Positions 1 through 6,955 of a DNA stretch of 21,056 bases are shown here, piece after piece. The notes under the pieces were generated by a model that was not told the DNA's origin, searched no databases, and saw only the letters and a list, made by a program, of their open reading frames with translations. Source of the DNA: Caldifarciminota bacterium (GTDB lineage Bacteria; Hydrothermota; Hydrothermia; B15-G9; WFZT01); NCBI GenBank assembly GCA_026986655.1, contig JALSOD010000006.1:1-21056 (forward strand), read 5' to 3'. Numbering within the stretch: position 1 is the stretch's first letter; each line of letters opens with the position of its first letter. The position numbers and the translations under genes were made by a program.

Positions 1-917
1 CATTCAACCTCATAAAGCTCATGAAGGAGAACGACTTCAGCAAGGCTGCGCCGATTTTTGGAATCAAATTCACATATCTCATGTTTATATTGTTATTTAT
101 CAACTTTGCCATCAAGGTTCCCATGTGGCCCTTCCATACCTGGCTTCCTGATGCGCATGTTGAGGCACCGACTGCAATTTCCGTGATTCTGGCCGGGATA
201 CTGCTGAAGATGGGAACCTACGGTATGTTCCGCTTCAACTATGCTCTTCTCCCTGATGCCACGGTCTGGGCCATGCCCGCCATTGCAGTTTTCGGAATCA
301 TCAACATGATTTACGGTGCTTACACGGCGATGGCACAGACGGACTTCAAGAGACTGGTGGCATACTCCAGTATCTCGCACATGGGATATGTGCTCTTTGG
401 AATGGCTACGATGACACTTGCGGGATTCAACGGAGCGATCTTTCAGATGTTCAATCATGGAACGGTTACGGCCATGCTATTTATTCTGGTGGGCGTAATT
501 TACGACAGGGCACACCACAGGGACATCAACAGGTTTGGAGGTCTTGCTGCGATTCTCCCGGTTTATGCAGCCTTCACGGGATTTGCCTTTATGGCCGGTC
601 TTGGACTTCCAGGACTTTCAAGCTTTATCTCAGAGTTCTTCGTATTCCTTGGTGGATTCAAGGATTATCCGATCCTTGCGTTCATTGGCGTGACAACCAT
701 TATCTGGACCGCCGGATACATGCTCTGGGCATACCTGAGGATATTCTTCGGGCCACCCAACGAGCGTTACAGAGGATTTCCTGATATGAAACCGGTTGAG
801 ATAATTTCACTTCTCCCGCTCGCAATCCTGGTTCTTTTCCTCGGCGTCTATCCGATGCCTGCATTGAATCTGTTTAACACCGGTATGGCGCATCTTTTGA
901 GCCTGTTGCCCAAGTAA
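1..917 (+). CDS. nuoM: NADH-quinone oxidoreductase subunit M (partial, 5' end outside window)
   Basis: This is an antiporter-like membrane subunit of complex I, which couples quinone reduction to proton pumping in the inner membrane. The reading frame is open from base 3 and the first in-window ATG (21) is internal, so the N-terminal part is missing. Family motifs are clear: VPMWPFHTWLPDAHVEAPTA with the essential-lysine helix, then ILLKMGTYG, then KRLVAYSSISHMGYVLFG, then GLPGLSSFISEF. The chain is almost entirely hydrophobic helices, as expected. It ends at TAA 915-917, 16 nt before the likely nuoN start, in the usual nuoM-nuoN order. GC content looks higher than in the genes after 2700. 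The identity is secure. NuoM rather than NuoL or an Mrp/hydrogenase homologue is favoured by the sequence and by nuoN downstream. Confidence 0.93.
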   Translation, partial: FNLIKLMKENDFSKAAPIFGIKFTYLMFILLFINFAIKVPMWPFHTWLPDAHVEAPTAISVILAGILLKMGTYGMFRFNYALLPDATVWAMPAIAVFGIINMIYGAYTAMAQTDFKRLVAYSSISHMGYVLFGMATMTLAGFNGAIFQMFNHGTVTAMLFILVGVIYDRAHHRDINRFGGLAAILPVYAAFTGFAFMAGLGLPGLSSFISEFFVFLGGFKDYPILAFIGVTTIIWTAGYMLWAYLRIFFGPPNERYRGFPDMKPVEIISLLPLAILVLFLGVYPMPALNLFNTGMAHLLSLLPK

Positions 918-933
918 AAACAGGAGGTTGACT

Positions 934-2415
934 TTGAATACTCTTGTAAAGAGCAATTTAGCGAGTTTCTCCTACTTCGTGCCGGAGCTGCTTGTAATTA
1001 TCGGGATCCTTGCCCTGATTATTCTGGAGCTCGTTTTTAAGAAAGAGACAAAGAGGAAGTTTGCCACACTCTTCACCCTGGCAACGCTCATCATCGGATT
1101 TATCGCGGTCATCGGTGTGGGAATGCCCAAAAACCATCAGTTTCTGTTTAACAGAATGCTCGTTTACGATGGAGTTGCCTATTACTTCAGGATACTCTTT
1201 TTCCTCTCGACATTCTTCATAGTGCTTCTTTCCTACATTTCTGTGGAAATTTCGGAAAAGGAGTACACGGAGACGATGATACTGATGCTGTCGCTCCTCG
1301 TAATGATGGATCTCCTTGCATCTTCCTTCAATATGCTGATGCTCTATCTTTCCCTTGAGGGTGTTTCACTGCTTTCCTACATCCTGACTGCGAATAAGAG
1401 GGGAGATGTGAGAGCTGCTGAGGCAGGTTTGAAGTACACAATCTATGGCGGTGTCGCTTCCGGGGTCATGCTCTTTGGATTTTCTCTGCTATACGGTCTG
1501 ACGGGATCACTTGACCTTACGGCGATAATGAAGAATTTGAGTGGCCAGTATGGGGCTCTCATCTTTGTCGCTGCGATTTTGATCATCGTGGGGTTTGGCT
1601 ACAAGATAGCTGCCGTTCCCTTTCATCAGTGGTCACCTGATGTTTACGAGGGTGCACCCACGCCGGTTACGGCATTCTTGAGTATAGGACCGAAGGCTGC
1701 GGGATTTGCCATACTCGCGAGGTTCTTCTACAATGTGTTTTCAAACGGTACCGCTCCCCTGAAGTTTTTCCCCTGGCTTTTGATATTCTGGCTGCTTTCG
1801 GTCGCCACCATGCTCGTGGGTAACTATGCGGCAATAAATCAGAACAACCTGAAGAGGCTGCTTGCCTATTCCAGTATCGCCCATGCCGGTTACATGCTCA
1901 TGGGTATGACCTTCGTGGGACACCTGGGTCTGAGAGCCATTTTCTTTTACCTTTTTGCATATTTCATTATGAACCTGGGAGCCTTTGCAGTTGTTTCATT
2001 TATGGTGAATAAAACGGGTAGCGAGGAAATTGGTGATTACCTGGGACTGGGGAGGACCGAGCCCCTCGTGGCTGTGGCATTCACGATTTTTCTGCTTTCA
2101 CTTACAGGTATTCCACCGACGGTTGGGTTTATCGGAAAGTTCTACCTGCTAATTGGTGTGATCTTTAAGGGTGGATTTCTCTACTACCTCCTTGCCTTTA
2201 TCGCTGTCTTCTTTACTGTGATCTCACTTTTCTACTATGCGAGGGTGCTGAAGAGGATGTATCTCGACCCTGTGGAGGAGCTGAAGGAAGTCGGCTTTGG
2301 TATGTATGAAAAGGCTTATGTGAGTGTGCTCGCTATTCCGGTGATAATACTCGGAATCTACTGGCAACCCCTGATGCACCTCATCCAGAAGGCACTGGAA
2401 AGCTCAGTATTTTAA
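934..2415 (+). CDS. nuoN: NADH-quinone oxidoreductase subunit N
   Basis: This is the second antiporter-like proton-pumping subunit of complex I, about 493 residues with roughly 14 transmembrane segments. Diagnostic stretches are YKIAAVPFHQWSPDVYEGAP, TPVTAFLSIGPKAAGFA, and LKRLLAYSSIAHAGYMLMG, followed by LTGIPPTVGFIGKFYL near residue 390. Length and motifs fit full-length NuoN. The start is probably TTG at 934. A perfect AGGAGG (922-927) lies 6 nt upstream of it, whereas the alternative in-frame TTG at 928 directly abuts the SD and is too close. It is very likely the last gene of the nuo operon, because the next gene lies 290 bp away behind a repeat cluster and has its own promoter-like sequence. 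Confidence 0.94.
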   Translation: MNTLVKSNLASFSYFVPELLVIIGILALIILELVFKKETKRKFATLFTLATLIIGFIAVIGVGMPKNHQFLFNRMLVYDGVAYYFRILFFLSTFFIVLLSYISVEISEKEYTETMILMLSLLVMMDLLASSFNMLMLYLSLEGVSLLSYILTANKRGDVRAAEAGLKYTIYGGVASGVMLFGFSLLYGLTGSLDLTAIMKNLSGQYGALIFVAAILIIVGFGYKIAAVPFHQWSPDVYEGAPTPVTAFLSIGPKAAGFAILARFFYNVFSNGTAPLKFFPWLLIFWLLSVATMLVGNYAAINQNNLKRLLAYSSIAHAGYMLMGMTFVGHLGLRAIFFYLFAYFIMNLGAFAVVSFMVNKTGSEEIGDYLGLGRTEPLVAVAFTIFLLSLTGIPPTVGFIGKFYLLIGVIFKGGFLYYLLAFIAVFFTVISLFYYARVLKRMYLDPVEELKEVGFGMYEKAYVSVLAIPVIILGIYWQPLMHLIQKALESSVF

Positions 2416-2417
2416 GA

Positions 2418-2580
2418 CAATCCCCCTTTGAAAAAGGGGGAAACAGGGGGATTGAAATTCAAGCGGAACTCATCCCCCTTAGTCCCCCTTCTAAAGAAGG
2501 GGGATTGTTGTCTCCCAAAGTCCACCTTCTAAAGGAGGGGGATTGTCGTCTCTCAAAATCCTCTGTCAAAATGGGATGAT
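2418..2580. repeat. Cluster of about four short G/C-run hairpin repeats
   Basis: Four related units of about 37-40 bp follow nuoN. Unit 1 (2418-2454) begins CAATCCCCC and ends GGGGGATTG. It contains CCCCCTTTG(A)5GGGGG and is the reverse complement of unit 2 apart from a few changes. Unit 2 (2471-2507) runs CATCCCCCTTAG and ends AAGAAGGGGGATTG. Unit 3 (2511-2545) ends GGAGGGGGATTG, and unit 4 (2551-2580) is degenerate. Units 2-4 start 40 bp apart and share GATTGT(T/C)GTCTC linkers. Each can fold into a hairpin. There is no T-tract after unit 1, so it is not a classical intrinsic terminator, although the stems could still protect or end the nuo transcript. A second cluster of the same family, inverted, lies at 20088-20210. 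It resembles REP/MITE-like dispersed palindromes. Confidence 0.8.
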
Positions 2581-2675
2581 TTTACATTCCCTGATTAAAG
2601 TTTCACATAGGACTTTTTTAACAGAATTTTACCCCTCAACCAATTGATATGATTTTAAATTTTGTGGGTTTATTA

Positions 2676-2698
2676 TATACTTTCTGGAATAGAGGAGG
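2676..2698 (+). promoter_or_regulatory. Candidate -10 box and ribosome binding site of the C25 peptidase gene
   Basis: A TATACT hexamer (2676-2681) lies in an AT-rich stretch and would start transcription near 2688. A strong SD (GAGGAGG, 2692-2698) sits 7 nt before the ATG at 2706. No convincing -35 is present at the right distance: TTGATA at 2644-2649 is too far, with a 26-nt spacer. The SD is certain by eye, but the promoter is only suggestive. Confidence 0.35.
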
Positions 2699-2705
2699 TA
2701 TTTAA

Positions 2706-5700
2706 ATGATTATTTTAGTGTTGTTGGTAAGCTTTACCTTTCAGATTTCTGGTCCAAAAAATTTTTACATCAAAACCGAAAAAGGTGAACAAAAGATTTT
2801 AGTTCCTGGTTACGATTTGCCAGCACGAGGCGGTGTTCCTGCTCTTCCCATGAAATCCATCCTCGTCTCAGTACCAGGTAACCATGATGTTGAGAATGTT
2901 CAGATCAAATCTGTCAGGTACGAAGCTGTTGATGGAAAATTTAATATTGCCCCGATGCCGGAACCGGCGATTTTGTCCTTCCCATTGAAAGATAAACAAG
3001 TTTTGAAGGATTCAACCATTTATGGGAAGAATACTTTTTATCCATCTCTTCCCATCGAGTTTAAGGGTGTTCATGACTTTTCAGGACAGAGGGTTGCATC
3101 CTTTATTTTTTATCCATTCCGGTATAATCCTGTAACAGGGGTTCTCGAAAAGGTTAAAGAACTTAATATTGAATTTCAGACCGTCCCATCAAAAAAGGAA
3201 ATGATCAAGAAAACTCCTCTCGGAAGAAAATTTGTGAGAAATCTTCTTCAGGAAGTGGTGACCAATCCGCAAGATGTTGGAGATAACTTTATTCTCACAA
3301 CTCATGGATTTGATTATCTTGTTGTAACAACGTCTGCAATGATTTCTGCTTTCGATTCTCTGATCAGGTGGTACAGAAAGTTTGGCATTCGAGGAGTTGT
3401 ACGGACAACCACGTGGATTAATGAGAATTACACAGGTCGTGATCTTGCGGAGAAGATAAGAAACTATTTGAGGGTTTGTTATCAGGATTCAGGTCTAACT
3501 TTTGTTCTACTTGGGGGTGATGTGGATCAGGTTCCTGCCCGTGTTGCTTACGCGATGACGTGCGGAGCAGGATATGTAGCAGATGAAGATAGTATCAGGG
3601 CTGACCTTTATTACTCTGACCTTGATGGAACCTGGGATGCAAATAACAATGGGATTTTTGGTGAGGTTGGTGACTCTGTGGACCTCTATCCCGATGTTTT
3701 TGTCGGACGTGCTCCTGTTGGATCTTATACTGAGGCAATGGATTTTGTTAATAAGGTCATTACATACGAATCTCCAAGACTTAGAAATTACCAGAATAGG
3801 GCTCTTTTTTTCGCAGAAGTTTTGTGGAGTGATCCGTTCACAGATGAGAGTAAGGCAAAGGATCAGATTGACTCCCTCTACATTCCAACCTCTATTTGGA
3901 TTGATAAGCTCTATGAAACGAGGGGAAATGAATCTTCATCTTCTGTAATCAACGCCATAAATTCTGGTGTGAATTTTATGAATCATGATGGTCACGGGTG
4001 GTATACGGTTATGGGTACAGGGCAGGATTATCTAACTATTGAAGACGTGGATGCCCTTACCAATGGGAACCGGCTTGGCATACTTTACTCAATTGGATGC
4101 TGGGTCGGTGCCTTTGACAGAGACGCAATATCGGAACACTTCATAAGAAATGCCGATGGCGGAGGAGTGGCCTTTATTGGTAATTCCCGCTACGGCTGGG
4201 GATCACCGGGTAACCCGGGTTATGGATACTCTGACAGGTTTGATGCTGAATTTTACAATATGATTTTTGAAAAAAACCTTGTAAACATAGGAATTGCACT
4301 TGCAGCCGACAAAGTGATATTTATTCCATACTCTTTTGATGAAAATGTATACAGGTGGCACCAGTATCAATTGAATCTTCTTGGAGATCCACTTATGCCG
4401 GTCTGGAGAGATTTACCGGCTGAAATCGAGGCTTCCATTCCATCGCAGATTATACCCGGCACTGCAATCAGGATAAATTTCACCAATGTTGATAGTGGGC
4501 AAGTTTGCCTGAGTGAGGGTGATAGCATTCTGGAAGTTTCCTGGTTTTACAATGGATTGGCATACCTTGAAATCCCGAGGAGTGCCTCTGGAAATCTGAC
4601 CTTTGGAATTTATTCGCCTGATCACCTGCCAATAGTGAGTGAGGTACCGGTTATAAACGCTGGAGGTTTCGTTTCAATTGACACGGTTTTGGTGAGAGAT
4701 ACGGGAGCAGCGTATCCTGATTCTGTACTTTCGCCGGATGAGAATGGAATTCTTTACATCATCCTTTCAAATACGGGGAACGATACGGTTGGGATGTTTG
4801 AATTAAGAGTTTTTACGACAGATACAATAGTTGAACTATCCACCGATTCTTTTCAAATTAGAACACTTGCCCCAGGTGAGACGGATACCCTTACTCTTTC
4901 CTATCGTACGGGAGATGGCTCTCCACATCTTGTACCACTTTATTTTGTTGTTGATTCTGATACATCAATTGTAAAACTTCTATTTACGAGACCAATATTA
5001 TCTGCTCTTTCTGGGAATATTAGAGAAGAAGTGACCCCGGGAGATACGACGGAGTTAGTTGTAGGAATTCTAAATACTCAACCCGTCCAGGCAAGGGATG
5101 TGAGAATAAATATAAGCTCAGGGACACCGTCAGTTCATGTTCTTGATTCACAACTTATAATTCCTGTGATACCTGTTACAGGGATTGTAAGGTGCACTCT
5201 TTCCGTTTATGTGGAGCCCGGAGTGGCAATTGGCACAAGATTCAGGGTCGATTTTAATTATCGGGCTTCGGGATATTCCGGGAATTTCCTCACGGAAGGT
5301 ATAGTTGGAGTGGATGATTACTCGATGGACTTTGAAAATGGAACTGGAGGATGGGAACTTGGTCAAAACTGGGGAGTAGTTAGTAGAAGGAGTCACTCCG
5401 GTCAGAATTCATTGTACTGTGGACTGCAAAATAACTGGTCTTACGGGAATTCCTGGAGGACATCAGCGTCCACACCTTACATAGTAACGTCTTTTAATCC
5501 AGAGCTAAGGTTCTGGATGTGGTATCAGGTTGCAACCTACGGATCAGATGGAATTTACGTTGAAGTAGCTCATGCCAGCCGAATTGATACCCTTGATTTT
5601 ATTGGGTCTGGAGGAGCCCTTGATTCACTTACAAGATTTACAAACAGCTGGGCAGAGTACTCATATCCTCTAAATTTCCTCAGTGCTGGTGATACGATCA

Positions 5701-6041
5701 GGGTAATCTTTGAATTTGTCAGTGACAACAACGATAGTGTGGCTGAGGGATTTTATATTGATGATGTTGAAGTTTCAGGGAACGTTATTTCGCCTGTCTC
5801 TATTGCTGAAAGAGAGGTAAAAAATGAGTTTTTCAGTATCTATTCAATCAGAAGTGGATTGAAGGTTGTTCTAAAGAGACCTTACTCAGGTGAGTTGCAC
5901 GTTTACAATGGTGCCGGAAGACTAATTTTTAGGAAGGATATCAATCCTCGATCGGAGTCAGTGGTAATAAAGAATCTCAGGGCTGGAGTTTACTTTGTGA
6001 AAGTTGGAAGAGAAGTGGGAAAGGCCGTGATTGTGAAATAG
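2706..6041 (+). CDS. Secreted gingipain-like C25 cysteine peptidase with T9SS-type C-terminal domain
   Basis: This is a 1111-residue extracellular protease of family C25. Residues 1-16 form a short hydrophobic signal peptide. Residues 20-190 resemble the gingipain propeptide region. The catalytic domain (about 200-575) shows the family hallmark DLYPDVFVGRAPV (327-338), the catalytic His in NHDGHG (H430) and the nucleophile in YSIGCWVGAF (C465). The His-Cys spacing is 35, close to gingipains. A D/N-rich DANNNG stretch (311-316) could bind calcium. Beta-rich Ig-like segments (about 590-870) follow, then a jelly-roll/MAM-like segment (about 885-1030: MDFENGTGGWE to GFYIDDVEVSG). The last 75 residues (LHVYNGAGRLIF, LRAGVYFVKV, KAVIVK) match the T9SS type A sorting-domain pattern, although the usual NP(F) opening is not evident. 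It appears monocistronic. Substrate is unknown; roles in nutrition or surface processing are inference. Confidence 0.85.
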   Translation: MIILVLLVSFTFQISGPKNFYIKTEKGEQKILVPGYDLPARGGVPALPMKSILVSVPGNHDVENVQIKSVRYEAVDGKFNIAPMPEPAILSFPLKDKQVLKDSTIYGKNTFYPSLPIEFKGVHDFSGQRVASFIFYPFRYNPVTGVLEKVKELNIEFQTVPSKKEMIKKTPLGRKFVRNLLQEVVTNPQDVGDNFILTTHGFDYLVVTTSAMISAFDSLIRWYRKFGIRGVVRTTTWINENYTGRDLAEKIRNYLRVCYQDSGLTFVLLGGDVDQVPARVAYAMTCGAGYVADEDSIRADLYYSDLDGTWDANNNGIFGEVGDSVDLYPDVFVGRAPVGSYTEAMDFVNKVITYESPRLRNYQNRALFFAEVLWSDPFTDESKAKDQIDSLYIPTSIWIDKLYETRGNESSSSVINAINSGVNFMNHDGHGWYTVMGTGQDYLTIEDVDALTNGNRLGILYSIGCWVGAFDRDAISEHFIRNADGGGVAFIGNSRYGWGSPGNPGYGYSDRFDAEFYNMIFEKNLVNIGIALAADKVIFIPYSFDENVYRWHQYQLNLLGDPLMPVWRDLPAEIEASIPSQIIPGTAIRINFTNVDSGQVCLSEGDSILEVSWFYNGLAYLEIPRSASGNLTFGIYSPDHLPIVSEVPVINAGGFVSIDTVLVRDTGAAYPDSVLSPDENGILYIILSNTGNDTVGMFELRVFTTDTIVELSTDSFQIRTLAPGETDTLTLSYRTGDGSPHLVPLYFVVDSDTSIVKLLFTRPILSALSGNIREEVTPGDTTELVVGILNTQPVQARDVRINISSGTPSVHVLDSQLIIPVIPVTGIVRCTLSVYVEPGVAIGTRFRVDFNYRASGYSGNFLTEGIVGVDDYSMDFENGTGGWELGQNWGVVSRRSHSGQNSLYCGLQNNWSYGNSWRTSASTPYIVTSFNPELRFWMWYQVATYGSDGIYVEVAHASRIDTLDFIGSGGALDSLTRFTNSWAEYSYPLNFLSAGDTIRVIFEFVSDNNDSVAEGFYIDDVEVSGNVISPVSIAEREVKNEFFSIYSIRSGLKVVLKRPYSGELHVYNGAGRLIFRKDINPRSESVVIKNLRAGVYFVKVGREVGKAVIVK

Positions 6042-6105
6042 AGCTAATGCCTTTTAATGATGAAGTTATGGAGAAGGTGATTAAAAATTGGTTGTCTTCT
6101 TTTTG

Positions 6106-6143
6106 ATCTCCTGCTGGTTAATGTGGAGGAGATTTTAATCTTT
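6106..6143 (+). terminator. Candidate intrinsic terminator after the C25 peptidase gene
   Basis: An inverted repeat, ATCTCCT (6106-6112) and AGGAGAT (6127-6133) with a 14-nt loop, is followed by TTTTAATCTTT. The stem is short and the loop long, so this is a moderate candidate. It lies between the peptidase gene and the chemosensory promoter, where a terminator would be expected. Confidence 0.35.
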
Positions 6144-6168
6144 ACCATCAAAGGATAGGGAGATTTTC

Positions 6169-6197
6169 TTGTTGGTTTAGGGTAATTGCTATATAGT
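6169..6197 (+). promoter_or_regulatory. Candidate sigma-70-type promoter of the chemosensory operon
   Basis: TTGTTG (6169-6174), a 17-bp spacer and TATAGT (6192-6197) make a reasonable -35/-10 pair just before the first gene. The predicted start point (about 6203-6205) coincides with the ATG at 6205, and no SD-like sequence sits at a usable distance. The transcript would be leaderless or nearly so. Confidence 0.5.
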
Positions 6198-6204
6198 AAA
6201 AATT

Positions 6205-6627
6205 ATGAAAGTCCTCATAGTAGAGGTAAATGGCCAATTGTACGGTTTTGAACTGAAAAAAACGAGGAGAATTGTTTCAAATGTAAAATATACACCAATC
6301 CCATTTGTTCCAAAGATTTTTAAGGGTCTCTCTGTGCTTATGGGAGAAGTGGTAACAATTGTATGTTTGAACGGTATACTGGGACTGGAGGAATTCAAGG
6401 GGGAGGAAGACTTATTTTTACTTATAAAGGGTAAAGAATCGAGCTGGGGGTTCCCTATAAACAACATTTTTGATATTGTAGACATCGAGGAGGAAAAAAT
6501 TGAAAAGTTGGAGGATCCATTTACTATCGGAGATTTTAAAATAGGAGAGGAAGGGGTAGTTTTGTTGATTGATACCGATCGAGTGGAGGATTATTTGTAT
6601 GAATCAGTATCTTCTTTTCAAAAGTAG
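6205..6627 (+). CDS. CheW-family coupling protein
   Basis: This 140-residue protein has the CheW layout: an opening beta strand (LIVEVNGQLYGFEL), the IVSNVKYTPIPFVP segment that mirrors the family's I-x-PLP region, GLSVLMGEVVTIVCL in place of the usual strand with Arg-Gly, and a late strand EEGVVLLIDTDRVEDYL matching the family's C-terminal LLLD-type strand. CheW links receptors to the CheA kinase. The conserved Arg before Gly (R62 in E. coli CheW) is Met here (LMGE), so the mode of array contact may differ. It is the first gene of the cluster and apparently leaderless. Its 3' end overlaps the next gene by 29 nt. The fold call is fairly firm, but pairing with particular receptors is unknown. 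Confidence 0.75.
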   Translation: MKVLIVEVNGQLYGFELKKTRRIVSNVKYTPIPFVPKIFKGLSVLMGEVVTIVCLNGILGLEEFKGEEDLFLLIKGKESSWGFPINNIFDIVDIEEEKIEKLEDPFTIGDFKIGEEGVVLLIDTDRVEDYLYESVSSFQK

Positions 6628-6955
6628 GGGAGCACTCCACGCTGTGAATATCGAGGATGTGGCAGGGATTGGTGGGGATATAGGAGACGAAGCCCAGGAA
6701 GTTATCTCTGCTGCTGTTTGTTTTTACGGAGATAAAGAGGAAGAAAAACATTCGATAAAATTTGGAACCACCATTTTAAAGGTAGCAGAAGTGCTTGACC
6801 TTGTTAAGTTTGACGAAATTTATGATAAGCCAGCTTTTTTCAAAAATGTACCTATAAATGGTGTAGGAGTTTTAGAAGATGAGATTGCTATTCTATTGAA
6901 GCTAAAAGATATTGTAAACCATTGTTTAAAAAAGGGGGAAAATTATGAATGGTAA
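6599..6955 (+). CDS. Small divergent CheW-like protein
   Basis: This 118-residue protein starts at ATG 6599, where GGAGG (6585-6589) gives good spacing. An in-frame TTG at 6569 lacks an SD and is less likely. The pattern is CheW-like but weak: YLLFKSRGALHAVNIEDV at the start, SIKFGTTILKVAEVLDL in the middle, and VGVLEDEIAILLKLKDIV near the end. It is shorter than typical CheW (about 140-170) and again lacks the conserved Arg-Gly. Overlap with the upstream cheW (29 nt) and downstream receptor (11 nt) implies coupled translation. In Wsp and Frz systems two CheW proteins serve one kinase, so this is plausibly the second coupler. It could instead be an unrelated small adaptor; HMM or structure comparison would settle it. 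Confidence 0.55.
   Translation: MNQYLLFKSRGALHAVNIEDVAGIGGDIGDEAQEVISAAVCFYGDKEEEKHSIKFGTTILKVAEVLDLVKFDEIYDKPAFFKNVPINGVGVLEDEIAILLKLKDIVNHCLKKGENYEW

Noticed and set aside
93..458. 121-codon minus-strand frame inside nuoM
   Set aside because: It is antisense to strongly conserved NuoM codons and the product is His/Arg-rich with no SD; a shadow frame.
928..930. Upstream TTG as nuoN start
   Set aside because: It directly abuts the AGGAGG; TTG at 934 has proper spacing.
2471..2580. Regular 40-bp spacing of repeats, resembling a CRISPR array
   Set aside because: The whole unit is repeated and palindromic with decay; there are no unique spacers between identical repeats and no cas genes nearby.
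6569..6598. TTG start giving a 128-residue form of the second CheW-like protein
   Set aside because: It has no SD, whereas ATG 6599 follows GGAGG at good distance and begins at the family-like strand.
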